A DNA stretch of 64,000 nt from Diplolepis rosae. Taxonomy: Eukaryota > Arthropoda > Insecta > Hymenoptera > Diplolepididae. Positions 11,160 to 23,040 of the stretch are shown here, piece by piece. The stretch spans positions 14,817,501-14,881,500 of the forward strand of contig JAPYXD010000677.1 of the NCBI GenBank assembly GCA_030998225.1. Reading direction: 5' to 3'. Position 1 is the first letter of the stretch. Each line of letters starts with the position of its first letter. Below the pieces are notes generated by a model that was given only the letters and a program-made list of their open reading frames with translations, was not told the DNA's origin and did not search any database. The translations under genes were made by a program, and so were the position numbers.

Positions 11160-11900
11160 AAAGTACCATAATTTTTATATACCTCTAATCTGCTATTCTA
11201 TAAAAAAAATGTTCATTTTATGGGGAAAAAATTGAAAAATGTAAAAAATGTCTTTTTTATAACAACTACTCTAGGTCAAAGTTCAACGCAGTTTCTTCCA
11301 AGTTTACTCTTTAAAAATTATTGGATTTTGAGGAATGATTGCTCATTTTCTTTTTTTAACATTTTCAGAAAATCCCACCAACTCAGACTTCTTAATTAGT
11401 CTTTTATTTTCTATCTGCTAACCAAAAATGTTGAAAAATTGAATAAACTCCGTAAACAAATAATTGTAGTTAGAAAAAGAAAATATTAATTTAAAAAGTT
11501 GAGACGGTGGAGTCTTCTAAAATTGTTTAAAGAAGAAAATGAGTCATCAGACCTTAAAATTTTCCTGAAATTACTCTCTTATTTTCTAACTACAGTTATT
11601 TGTTCATAAAACTTATTAAATTTTTCAATATTTCTGACTAGCAATTAGATAATGAAAGACTAATTAAAAAATGTATAATGGTGGAGTTTTCTTAAAATAT
11701 TAAAGGAATCAAATAAGCCCAATCCTTTTTGAAGAGCAAAGTTGGAAAAAAAACTGCAATGAACTTCGACCTACAGTAATTGTTATAAAAAAGACATTTT
11801 TCATATTTTTAATTTTTTCCCGATAATGCGAACATTTTTCTCCAATATTGTGTATTGAATAGCAGCACGAATGTTTTTTAATGTGATCGTTAGTTAAGTT
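11160..11900. repeat. Degenerate palindrome of about 740 bp
   Basis: The left arm text AAAAATGTCTTTTTTATAAC and GTCAAAGTTCAACGCAGTTT (11240-11300) is matched inversely by AACTGCAATGAACTTCGACC and GTTATAAAAAAGACATTTTT (11750-11800). The match continues inward through a TTAATTAG word. Similarity is clear but diverged. Outer ends were not fixed. Confidence 0.6.
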
Positions 11901-13390
11901 TTCCAAGAACTTTCCAGACACTATCGAACCTCCTTAATCAGAGGATTTAATACCAGAATATTTGAGAATCTTCAAGAATAATCTAAAATTTCATTCTATG
12001 TTCCAACATCCTTTAAAACATACTAATTTGCATTTTCAATTTTCTAAGATAATCTAGTAAATACATATTTTAAAAATATTGTAAAAGGTTGTGAAAAACT
12101 TCAAAAATTTTCATGATAACCCAAAAAATTCAAATTTTTAATTTCTAAAGTAGAGGTTTCAAAGTAAAATTTTGAATATCTAGCTGTTGAAATTATAAAA
12201 GCAAGAATAGAATGCAAATCATTTTTTGCACACTGTAGAAGTTTTTGGAGTATTCCAAAATTTCTATAAAATATTCTTGTTATTTTGTAGAAATTCTTTG
12301 TCATTCTTTATCTAGAATCTTCTATAGAAATATTCCATGAATTTTTGAATTTTTTTCTATTTTATAATTTAATAGAATTGAATTTTCACTTGAATTAAGG
12401 GCAAAATTAATTTTTTCTAAGTTTGAATCAGATTCATTTTTAGTAGCATTATAAAATTCAAATCCCTTTACAATAAAAGTGAATAAAGCTGACATTATTC
12501 GCACAATAGATCCTTTTCAGTCAAGGAAATAGGAAGCTCTTGTACAAAGCATACAATCGAATCAATACGACGTCAGCGTTGAAAGACGAAGAGTGACGAA
12601 TGTTCGAGGTTCGAGTTACGATTAAAGGTATTTTCTCTTGAGAACTCCACCTGTATCAGCGACATGAAATCACTTTAAGGTGTGCATACAAACTTTGAGA
12701 ATAGACACACAAAGTATTTCGATTATTGTGTAGAAGTATATCAAATCTTTTATTGTAGTAGACTCTTGAAAATTCACTGGTCTGTTTCAGACCGGACGCA
12801 TATTTACGGGTCGTTTTCCGTAAATAAAATGTCATACTGAACATCGTTGGGCTTTTATAGGTCCTTATTTTCAGCGACTCCAACTGTGGGATAATAATTT
12901 TCCTCAGAACATAACTGCCCAGTTTTTTACGTCACTTGTCAAGCACAATCACACAATTTTAAGAGCAAACTTTGCACAGATTTCATTCAAATTGAAAAAT
13001 GATATTTCAAGTCAATGTTAATTCTTTAAAAGGCCAACGAATTGAGAAAAAAAGATATAATATGTAAATCCAATATTGTTAAAGCTTTTAAAAGTTTTTA
13101 TAAATTTATAAAATAAATATGTTTATCATAATATAGATTCTTTGTGAGTAAAAAAAATATTAAAAAAGGAATAAAAATATTGACTGTCAAAAAATATATA
13201 CTTGAAGTTTTATGTTTTTAATTTTATCTCATATATTTTATTATAAAATGTTGTCGAATACTATAATATTTTCAGTTATTGTAGCAGAATCAAGGAATGT
13301 AATTTTCAGATCCTTTATTTTTGAAAGATGTGAATTAAATATCTTGAAATTTTCAACTCAGATTTTAATATTTTCTGTTTTGAGCGCTTG
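11901..13390. other. Intergenic sequence
   Basis: No gene seen. A patch at 12530-12640 is GC-richer and apparently unique. Minus-strand frames here are short and asparagine-, isoleucine- and phenylalanine-rich, as expected by chance in AT-rich DNA. Confidence 0.45.
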
Positions 13391-13628
13391 CACAGAGAAA
13401 AATAGATATTCAGGATCTATATATAGATATTCAATTATGAGACAAGCATCTCATATATTCGATTGAAATATCTAAATATTCAGCTGCAATATCAGATATT
13501 CATATTAACCTATTTCAATATTTCAGACAGTGAAGCTGAATATCCAGATATTATAGTTCAATATCTAGACATTCGAATTGAATATATAAGACGCTTGTCA
13601 CATAGTTGAATATCCATTTTTCTGCGTG
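13391..13628. mobile_element. MITE with CACAGAGAAAAATAGATATT ends
   Basis: The left end CACAGAGAAAAATAGATATT is mirrored by AATATCCATTTTTCTGCGTG at 13628. The inside is many short inverted words (AATATCTA, GATATTCA), so the whole 238 bp can fold. Non-coding. Confidence 0.75.
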
Positions 13629-13770
13629 TCTCATTATTTTTTGTTAGTTTTTAACAATTCATGTGTCAGACACTACCAAAAATCAAAGTCCAAGAAATTA
13701 CAGACTCTCTTTTTCTGAATCTGAGCGGTAGGTAGAGACTTTTTATTTTTATTTGACACTAGCAATTACT

Positions 13771-14037
13771 GAGTTTCATTTTACGAAGAGAGATCGAACA
13801 TAAAAGAAACATCATCTGCTCATCGAGACTTGTTATCCCAGGTTGCCTCTTATTACTTAGTTGAAAAGGAAGTGGAAAGAGAAAGATTTACTTTAAAAGC
13901 TGTAGACCATTTTTTGAGTAAAAGGTGTCCTCTTAAAACCAAGTTTTCAAGTATCATCAATGAATAGGAAGTGAAATTTATTACCGAAAATGTGGTGCTA
14001 AGAAACGAAAGTGGGTCATAAAGAAACCGCTGTCAAA
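13771..14037 (+). pseudogene. Possible transposase N-terminal remnant
   Basis: One frame from about 13774 reads YEERSNIKETSSAHRDLLSQ, VASYYLVEKEVERERFTLKA and VDHFLSKRCPLKTKFSSII before a stop, then about 20 more sense codons. The spacing of V-x-x-Y ... E ... R-x-x-x-A-like positions resembles the N-terminal helix-rich region of insect DDE transposases, but that is a weak impression. The composition is far more protein-like than the neighbouring DNA. No start, promoter or terminal repeats were found. Confidence 0.22.
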
Positions 14038-15810
14038 ATCTCAAACAACCAATACTGCCGTTCAAGAATTCTTTCTCACGAAATAATACTAAACTGAACT
14101 TACCCTTTTAGACTCTTACCAATTCTGCCCATTGTTAAGTAATCGATGACAATATCTGAAAAAAATTGAAGAAATTTTTCCAACGTTTTTTGTAGGTCAG
14201 CTGAGATCAATACAAAATAATAGGACAGATTCGCTAAAAATAAAATTTGAAAAACTACATTGCTTTAAAAGATAAAAATAATTATTTAATGAATCACAAT
14301 TGAATTAAACCAACGGAATAAAATTTCTATAGCTATATATTATTGTGAAATTAAAAGGTAACATTAACTTTATCGTCTCATGTATGCTTAATACAAAAGA
14401 AAGTTATAATTATTATTCCTGAATTTTCATACAAAGTTTTAACATTAGAAACTATCCTCAGGTCGAAAAAAGTTATAGCAAGTGTGAGCAATTACTTTCC
14501 GCCATAAATTAATCAAAAGGAAAAGTAACTCTGGCGTTAAAAGTATACAATATAGTAATATAACGGAATAATATATTTGAACAATAGGGGACTGTGATGA
14601 TTCGTATTTTTATTCACTTTTATTGCTAACTTTAACAGACTTGAGAAAACTGAAAGAGACATTATTTTTAATAAATCAATAATAATCAAGCATTTAAAAA
14701 GTTCTAGAATAAGTCGATTAAATTTACAACATTTTGGAATAATTACTTTATTATTTATGAATTCTTTGTTTAATAACAGCGGCTTGGGTATTTCAAAATT
14801 AAATAACCCGATAGAATTATCATTTCATAAGATTCCATTAACGTATTAACTCAATTCCTAAATTTACTCAAGTCAGACTATAGTAACTCATACCTATTCT
14901 CCCTGGAAAACATCTTAATTACTATTTAGTAATTCAAGGACTACGTACTCTCTAAATCTGAATTAGTGAAAAGTGCTCCACTAATTTACCTTAGTAAATT
15001 TTTTTAATAAATATTAGTCATCTTCTACTAACTTAATTAGTAGTTATATGAATTTTGAAAAGTAATTAAAAGAAAAATATGGATTGAGTAAGATTTTATC
15101 AAAAATACATTAATGAGGAAGAAGAGAGTTTTATAGATTTACTAATTGCCCAAAATTTGCAATTCAAATTGCATAAAACGAACTGAATATTATTAAGCCA
15201 AGTCACTTTGACATTAAAATATTCAAGAAATCAGGACGTCTTCTTGTCTCCAGATTCTGCGAAAAAGACAGATAACTGGCTACATAAGCGAGTCGTGTTC
15301 TGAATTCAGTTCAACTCTTTTTTTTGGAAGGGAAAGGACGAGATACCTGTGCATCCAGGGTTGGTACCTTGGTATAGTGAATATTTTGCATTGTAGTACC
15401 AATCCTGTGTGCAGATATTCTGACTTAGTTTCCACTGAAACGTAGATTCCATTTCGCAGCGACGCGAAAATTGGAAAACGTGCTCACGATTCCATTGGGA
15501 CGAACAAGAAATGGGAATGAAATGAAACGGAGCAAGCGCAGATGAGGATTTAGAAGTTCAAGTCTACTTCTTAATACCACTCGATAATCCCTTTTAGTAT
15601 GGTAATGCAATTACCCTTTTTCTTAAAAGAAATTACACTCGCTGCTTCATGAATTTTTTACACTCTTTTGAGTGTTCAAATAGAAAACTAGACTTTTGAT
15701 TCAATTTTCAAATTCTCGAATGGAGTACTTCAGTTCCGTGATGTTTCTGGTTCAAGTGTTTTTCACCTGTCAAATTTATAGTCAAAGTTATTAAAGATTT
15801 GATATACTTT
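14038..15810. other. Intergenic sequence with a half MITE
   Basis: GTACTCTCTAAATCTGAATT at 14946 is the left end of the CTCTCTAAATC MITE family, followed by unrelated sequence, so it is a truncated copy. A GC-richer unique patch lies at 15240-15600. No gene is supported. Confidence 0.45.
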
Positions 15811-16764
15811 TTAAGGTAGTTTTCATCCACGAAAGTTAGACCTCAGGCAAAAATAGATAATTTTTCTTTCAAGAATAGCAATATTATTATTGAAGGGCTA
15901 TTTTCAAACAGAAAAGATTATCTTACATGAAAAGAATTTGAAACACAGACAAATAATTTTATTTATAAATTTTATTTTTGACCCAACTTTTTTTCTTATT
16001 GCTTCTTACACGGAGAAACTTTTTATATCAATTTTTACTATAGTATTTTTCAATTTAGGAAAAAACGTATCACTTTGAGAATTTTTGTTTGTAAAAATAC
16101 TAAACTTTATAATAATGATATGAAACTTTAGTATGAACTATAGTAAAATTTGCTATGAACTATGCTGAAGTTTCATATAATTATTATAAAGTTTAGTATT
16201 TTTACTAGCAAAAATTCTCAAAGTGATACGTTTTTCCCTAAATTGAAAAATACTATAGTAAAAATTGATATAAAAAGTTTCTCCGTGTACCAAATTTTAA
16301 AAAATTATGCGATTCTAATAAATCATGAATCATTTTTTCAGAGAAAAGATTTCCCACAACTTCACCTTTTCTGATTTTTGAAAATAAATTCTTTAATGGC
16401 TGAAACCATAAAAAAACATTTTACAAAACGAAATTTTTATAAACAAATTGCTGAATTTGGTGATAATTTATTGATTTTCGAAAATTGGAAATAGTTAGGT
16501 TGTAGGGAATCTTTTTCTTGAAAAAGTGATTTGTAATTTATTAAAATCGCCTAATTTTTTAAAATTTGGTAAGAAGCGATAAGAAAAGAAGTTTGGGCCA
16601 TAATACAATTTTTTAATAAAATTATTTTTCCGTATTTCAAATTTTTTCATGAAAATTAATCTTTTCTCTTGCAAAATAGCCCTTCAATAATAATATTGCT
16701 ATTCTTGAAAGCAAAATTATCTTTTTTTGCCCGAGGTCTAATTTTCGTGGATCAACTACCTTAA
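15811..16764. mobile_element. TTAA element T1 (TTAAGGTAGT family), with a MITE inside
   Basis: Bounded by TTAAGGTAGT and ACTACCTTAA. Subterminal text GACCTCAGGCAAAAATAGAT and CAATATTATTATTGAAGGGC recurs inverted at the right end. The family is the commonest repeat in the window. The TA-flanked MITE at 16009-16287 is inserted in it. TTAA at both borders is the target site of piggyBac-type elements. No transposase is encoded. Confidence 0.85.
16009..16287. mobile_element. CACGGAG palindromic MITE, complete copy
   Basis: A 279 bp element starting CACGGAGAAACTTTTTATAT and ending ATATAAAAAGTTTCTCCGTG, almost fully self-complementary around its centre. TA flanks it (16007-16008 and 16288-16289). 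The host element reads TTCT-TA-CCAAATTTT elsewhere in the window without the insert, which confirms a TA insertion. A second copy is at 24384-24651. Confidence 0.92.
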
Positions 16765-18080
16765 AATCAATTTAGTATGTATCTATTGAAAGTAAAGACG
16801 AGTAGATTCGATTCATCTAACCCGTTTTGGTGGAAAGTATTTTAATTACGTAATATCACTCTCTATTTTCGAGTAATAATTTTCAATTCTATAAGAACTA
16901 ATGAGATCAATTAATCACGATTTTTGGTTGACTTTCAATAAAATTAAAATAAAATTAATATTAAAAGATTATTGGCAAGGATTTATCTAGATTTTAGTGA
17001 ATTTATTCCATCAAATTGAGAATGTATTCCAGCGATATAAAATTTAAATGAGCTGAAGAATGTAGACGGGGGGATCAATTTTTTCTGAATTTCTGTAAAA
17101 AGAGAAGAAGGCCATTTGGCGAATGACCCCAACGTAAAGACTGATATTAGAGACGATTTAACGACGTGAATAGGATCGATATGTGATAACATTAATCGAG
17201 AAAATGACTCCAAACGACCCCAGTCGTCAACTTTCTTTTTTCCCTCGAGCTCAGCTTTTTTCGACATTAATAATTCCTGATGAATCAGACGACTCTTTCT
17301 GTTCTTTCCATTTCTTCAGTAGGTATTTCCCTTCTTATGAAGTTCTTTGGCCTTGGAATGAGTATGCAAGCGAGTCGTCTGAGAAATCGAGAAGAATAGT
17401 GGAGAGAATATGATCGAGGGCTTTAGGAGGAAGGGAAAAAGTGATCGAGATGGATTCTACAATCAAAGCCCAATGAAATTTATATCCAGGTGGCGTATTT
17501 GAACAGAGACGGCAACTTGGCTTGGAATTTATGATAATTTCATCCGTATCCACCTGCCCTATCAAGTATGGTGCCCTCGTCTAAAGAGCTTTTGAAATTA
17601 AGTTTCGTCTCCTTCTCACCTGCCAGTCTTGTAACCAAACTCTGTTCAATTTGACTAAAACGATTTAGACGCTTCTGAAGTAAAATCGAGCATTCTGCAC
17701 TTTAGAGTACGAGCACAGAACTTGAACGTTGGTACTTGACAGTGCTCGACAGGAGAGCAAAATAAACGCTGCTGAAACCGAGAATAACCATCCATCCGGA
17801 AGCGATTAATTTATTCGATAACTCTACATTTACTTCTGAAACCCTTTCGAATTTCGCGGCAAAGGAAACGAACGTTTTAATTAAAACTTCTTCAATCGAC
17901 GACAACATTTCTAATGCTTTATCAGTATGAAATGTAAGAACTTTCAAAGAACGAACACTAGAATAATCTATATTATTCACAATAGAGTATCACGATTATA
18001 GGAAATAATTATAATTATAAAAAAAATAATTATAAAATATTGCGAGAAACTTTACTGAACTTTTAGAAAGTTCGAACATA
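16765..18080. other. Intergenic sequence with moderately GC-rich patches
   Basis: 17000-17980 is less AT-rich and holds several overlapping frames of 76-94 codons on both strands. The minus-strand frame at 17702-17980 has a hydrophobic stretch (MVILGFSSVYFALL), but none has a recognisable domain, codon signature or splice context. It may be old unique or regulatory sequence. Confidence 0.4.
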
Positions 18081-18676
18081 TGGAAAAGTTGGAGATTATT
18101 TAATATTAATAAAATGGTACGTTATTGGAGAAATTGGCTTTAGGGTCCAAAAATTGATTAAGTCGATTTAATCAGACGTTTCAGCTCAGGTCGGAGCCCT
18201 CATCAGTGATATATATTAAAATCTAGAAAATACAAAAAGGGGGGCGCTAATTTCACATTTTTAGGAATTACACTAGTACTTAAACATATAATACAAAAAA
18301 TGAGTACTTAATGTTTTGAATTGACTTTTCAAGTGAAAATAGAATGTTTGGATAATCGATCAAGACAAAAGGTGTGCTTAAATGATTTCTTATGTGTAAA
18401 ACTATCTTGACCAACTTTGAACTGCCCTCTTAAAACAACTTTGAATAGATGTGCTACATATCTTAGAATAGTTGACAAGGATTTCTCGAAATAACATGAA
18501 ATATATACTTAAGTTTAAAACCAGAATCTATAGATAAATTCTTTGATGCGAAACTGAATTGGATGATCTTGGTTTAGAAAATTGGGGCTATTTTTAAAGT
18601 ACATTACCTAAAAAATTATTTTAAAACCATTTAGAAATTTGTACATATGTTTTTGTATATCCTATACATACAAGTA

Positions 18677-19255
18677 CCAGGTGTACAAGTATGAAACCGG
18701 TAATTTTTTTGAGAAAATACACCTTTATTTAATAAAAATGGTTATACCTAGCCTAGTTTGATACTCTTGACGTTTTTGGCGCAAAGCACGATTCAAATCG
18801 GCCAATTGTTGTTGGTAGCGTTTGACCATCATCTTCATCCAATAATGCTTGCAATTCGGCATCTTCAAACTTTTTCGGCGGTTTTCCACGTTCTTCGTTT
18901 CTCACATCGAAATCGCCACTTTTAAACTTATTGAACCACTCGTTGCACTGTGTTTTGCCTAGAGCATGCTGGCCGTAAGCGTCCACAAGCATTCGATGGG
19001 CTTCCGAAGCAGATTTCTTCAATTGGTAACAGAAAATCAATAATGTCGGCAAATCGTAGTTTGAAGGCATAAAAATCGACATTTTTACTAGCGAAAAAAA
19101 ATTAGTTGTTGTATGAAACTTGATTGTTTATGAACTGAATGTTGTTGACAGAACTCAATGCGAAGAAATGGCGTCAATGATTTGGTTTGACAGAGCGTAT
19201 AGTTTTACCTAGCGACACATATATGTCATTACCGGTTTCATACTTGTACACCTGG
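18677..19255 (-). mobile_element. Internally deleted rosa/DD41D-like mariner
   Basis: Ends CCAGGTGTACAAGTATGAAA (18677) and TTTCATACTTGTACACCTGG (to 19255) are perfect inverses over 20 bp, with TA on both sides. The element is 579 bp, so most of the transposase gene is gone. It sits in the centre of the large inverted-repeat element. Confidence 0.92.
18753..19082 (-). pseudogene. Truncated mariner transposase, N-terminal domain
   Basis: A 109-codon frame opening at an ATG at 19082 encodes LLIFCYQLKKSASEAHRMLV, DAYGQHALGKTQCNEWFNKF and KSGDFDVRNEERGKPPKKFE, followed by DAELQALLDEDDGQT. This is the helix-turn-helix half of a rosa-type mariner transposase. The reading then passes into a short unrelated tail and a stop. 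No catalytic Asp motif remains. It could at most encode a DNA-binding fragment. Confidence 0.85.
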
Positions 19256-19769
19256 TATATACCAATAAATTCTTTGGTACGAAGCTGAATTGAAAGAGCT
19301 TGATTTAGTCCATAAAGGTTATTTTAGAACTATGTATATTACCTAAAAAAACTATTTTTAAATTTGCACAGGTATTTTTATGTGTCCTATCCATACACGT
19401 ATCTACAAATAAAATCTTTGGTGCAAAGCTGAACCGAAAGAGCCTAAATCAAGCTCATTTAATTCAGGTTCGTATCAAAGAATTTATCTGCATATACTTG
19501 TATGTATAGGACATACAAAGACACATGTACATATTTCGAAATAGTTTTAAAATAGTTTTTTAGGTAATGTAGTTCAAAAATAGCCCCAATTTTCTAAACC
19601 GAGCTCTTTCAATTCAGCTTCGCACCAAGTTTTAGTAGGGCAGTTCAAAGTTGTTCAAGATAGTTTTACACGTAAGAAATCATTTAAGCACACCTTTTGT
19701 CTTGGTCAATTATCCAAACATTCTATTTTCACTTGAAAAGTCAATTCAAAACATTAAGTACTCGTTTTT

Positions 19770-21122
19770 ACATTCTCATCATGGATGAAAAGGTATTGGT
19801 TTTATGTGAAAAATGACTTTCGAAATTTTCATCAAATCTTTACGTTTTGAGACCCCCTGAGTCCGAAAAAATGGATTTTACGAAAGTGTCTGTCTGTCTG
19901 TCTGTAGTAGGTCGTGTGCGGCATAACTCTCGATAGAATTATCAGATTGAACTGAGCTTTGGTACACTTTAACGGAGCCGAAAAAGTAAGGACAAGTTCC
20001 TTAACCAGCCACATCCAATCAAAATTGAGGGATTGAGCACTACTTTTGTGTTTTTGAAAATAATTTTTTGAAAAAATCAAAAATTTTAATACTGGTTTTA
20101 GATAGTGCTCATAAATCTCTAAAAATTATCCTGACAACATTTTTTGATTAAATCAAAATTAGAAATGTTACAGCATATTTAAATTCGAAAAAAGTCAATA
20201 TCAAAATTCCATTTTCCAGTTAAATTATACGAGATACGAAAAAACGTTATGATCCAATATTATTTTCTACATAAAGACCTACAAATTTGAATTGTAACAT
20301 TTTTTCATAAGATGCATATTTTTCTTTTTAATTAAAAAAAAACTATTGAAAATCTTAAATTCAATTTTTTAACAATAATATGTAAAATACGAAAAAAACG
20401 TAAGAATACAAAGTTGTTCGTTTCAAAAAGATTTACAAGTTTTGTCTCACACAGTTTATGAAAAAACACATATTTTTTGTTTCAATTCCAAAACATACGA
20501 TTAAAATTCAAGAATTCCATTTTTTAGACAAAATATATGAGATACATAAAAAACGTTTAGATGGAAAATTATTTGCCTAAATGAGGTCCACACATTCTTA
20601 TTGAGAAATTTCTCGACAGGATGTATATTTTATGTTTTGATTTTTAATATTGAAAAAATTCGATTTTTTTCACCAAAATATGTGAGATACGAAATAAGCG
20701 TTGTTCTGCAAAATCGTTTCCTTAAATAAAGTCTACGATTGTTTTTTCTTTTTGAGAGATTTGGAAGAAAATAAATTATTTTAATCATGTAATTTATTAA
20801 AAAGTTACTGAAATGTATACAGAAAATCGAGCGCGAAGCGCGAGCGTCATGATGAGAATGTGTTCCTTAAGGCTGATAGAGCAATAAGTAAATTGAATCT
20901 CCTGTTTCACTTAAATTCAAAAAGAAATAGAGAGACTTTGAGAAAATGTGTAATTCACATCATCTGTAATATTATTATAAAATTGGTTTGAGCTTCAGTA
21001 TCAAATTATAAGAAATAAACTTAAATGTATGCGAAGAGCACAAGACCGAGCGCGAAGCGCGAGATCCAGAAAGAACGGAGCGCGAAGCGCAACGATCGAA
21101 TCGCGCGCCCTAGGCGCGCTCA
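19770..21122. repeat. Interspersed repeat R1, copy 2
   Basis: The longer copy of the 7757-8843 repeat, starting TTTACATTCTCATCATGGAT and ending in GC-rich short palindromes (GAGCGCGAAGCGCGA at about 20828 and 21047, CCCTAGGCGCGCTC at about 21110). Internal ATACGAAAAAACGTTA-like words repeat four times about every 180 bp. It is inserted in the right arm of the large inverted-repeat element, since arm sequence continues on both sides. Confidence 0.82.
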
Positions 21123-21500
21123 AACTAGTACACTAGTACTAGTGTAATTCCTAAAAATGTGAAATTAGCGCCCCCCGTTTTGTATTTTCTAGATTTTAAT
21201 ATATATCACTGATGAGGGCTCCGACCTGAGCTAAAGCGTCTGATTAAATCGACTTAATCAATTTTTGGACCCTAAAGCCAATTTCTCCAATAACGTACGA
21301 TTTTATTAATATTGCGGAAGCTCAATATAATTTGCACTACTTTTAATCATTTATTATTATTGTAATAATTTGTGATGTACCAAATATTAAATAACGCGTC
21401 ACAGTTCTGTAAAATTTGAAAATGTAGAGTAAAGTTTCAAAATGTATATTAAGAAATAATAATGATATTAAATAACCTCCAACTTGTCAATGTGTACCAA

Positions 21501-22226
21501 CTTTTCTTAGAAATTGAGAAATGTTCCTGGAACTATTTTTCTCCGTGTAGGATAAGAAGTCGATAAAAACTATAGCTGCAGAATAATTTAAAAAATATTT
21601 CAGATTTGGTAAAATTCGGAAATAGGTGCATCATTTACCGGTAATATTGATAATATTTGCAGCACATGCAATCAAACAGATATGGTCTGTCCGCCACGAG
21701 GTTAATTAGATGCAAATATTATTCTCATTCCGGTTCGCTGTAAGTGTCAGCCAGTCTAATATCCCAAAACAATGGATCGATTTAGAATGTATTGTCAACA
21801 TTAATAACAGAGATCAAAATGCATAGCATCCATAATGAAAATGAACTTATTTAAAGAAATATCGCTCTTGTTACGAATCTATATCAAATCCAAATATACA
21901 AATAATTACATATGTACACGCAAAAAAGAGATTCGCATGATATGCTATTCAGAATTGACAAATTTACCACTCGCATTACAAATTTTACTATTCGCATTAT
22001 ACTATTTAGCATTTGGTTTTGTCCCTATGCAAGTGAATGGCAAAACTTGTAATGCAAATAGCAAAATTTGCAACGCGATTGACTAATGTTGCAATGCGAA
22101 TTATTAAATTTGAAATCTGTGCAGAATCTCTTTTTTCCATATACAAAAACAGTAAAATATTAATAATAACATCATATAGTTAACACACAATAAAAAAAAT
22201 AGTAAATAATATTTTCTATTCAAATT
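21501..22226. other. Intergenic sequence
   Basis: An 83-codon frame at 21835-22086 is rich in N, I and K and includes near-repeats of AATGCAAATAGCAAAAT-like words. It is not a convincing gene. Nothing else was recognised. Confidence 0.4.
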
Positions 22227-22345
22227 TTTAAAGAATTCGAAATCTTTCTGTGAAAAAAAAGACGCTTTCGACTACGCTGGGATGCGAGCCCAGGTCTTTC
22301 GATTGCAGGTCGATAAATTTCAAACTCAACTAATTAATTTGAAAA
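22227..22345 (-). repeat. tRNA-like element, internally deleted copy
   Basis: Shares AAAGACGCTTTCGACT, the T-arm region GCGAGCCCAGGTCTTTCGAT and a tail AAATTTCAAACTCAACTAAT with the copy at 41376-41862, but jumps from the anticodon-arm region straight to the tail. The A box is lost, so it should not be transcribed by Pol III from its own promoter. Confidence 0.7.
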
Positions 22346-22479
22346 TATTTTTTATTATCATAAAATATAAAAATACAAAAAAGCTCCATCTTTTTGAAAA
22401 AAACTGAATCCGAATACGAAAGTATTACATATCTTTTCCTTTATGCGAAAACGACGAATGTGATTTTATTATTAATTTG

Positions 22480-23030
22480 AAAAATCAAAGCTTTGAGAAG
22501 AACAAAGGAAACTGATTTACATTTTCGGTGCAATTTAAATGCTGTAGTTTTTCAATATAAGTTCATTCTTTTTTAATTTACATTTTTATATTTTATTCTG
22601 ATAATTTTAAAATTGAAATCAGTTTTTTCAAAACATCGATTTTGCACATTCATGATTATGCAAGAACCATGAATGTGAAAAGACAAAGTTTGAGAAAAAT
22701 GAAGAAAACTGATTTTCATTTTCGGTGTAATTTAAATGGTGTAGTTTTTCAATATAAATTCATTCTTTTTTTAATTAACATTTTTATTCTAATTATTTTA
22801 AAATTGAAATCAGTTTTTTTCAGAACTATGGTTTTTCACATTCATGATTTTTACATAACCCTGAATGTGCAAAATCGATGTTTTAAATAAAACTGATTTC
22901 AATTCTAAAATAATTAGAATGAAAAATAAAAGTTTTAATTAAAAAAAGAATGGATTTATATTGATTGATTATTTTTACAATGTAATGCAGTTTTTTTCAA
23001 AACATCGATTTTGCACATTCATGGCTCTCG
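22480..23030. repeat. Diverged tandem and inverted repeats
   Basis: Words GCACATTCATG, AAACATCGATTTTGCACATT and TTTTAAAATTGAAATCAGTT recur about every 190 bp, and the last unit is inverted. No coding potential is recognised; the 82-codon frame at 22642-22890 follows the repeat. Confidence 0.6.
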
Positions 23031-23040
23031 TATAAAGGGG

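Larger units (their letters stand above)
18081..21500. mobile_element. Large inverted-repeat element with two nested insertions
   Basis: The left arm (from about 18081: GGTACGTTATTGGAGAAATT, TGATTAAGTCGATTTAATCA, GAGCCCTCATCAGTGATATA, 18278-18430, 18560-18660) recurs inverted on the right, in pieces at 19500-19769 and 21123-21303, with a further inverse match at 21471-21495. The right arm is split by repeat R1 (19770-21122). The centre contains the rosa-like mariner (18677-19255) and several inverted copies of a sub-repeat of about 180 bp ending in AATTCAGCTTCG-like text. No protein of its own was found. Confidence 0.75.

Noticed and set aside
16983..17980. Overlapping frames of 76-94 codons on both strands in a GC-richer patch
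   Set aside because: No domain, no consistent splice borders, no promoter. Kept only as a possibly unique non-coding region.
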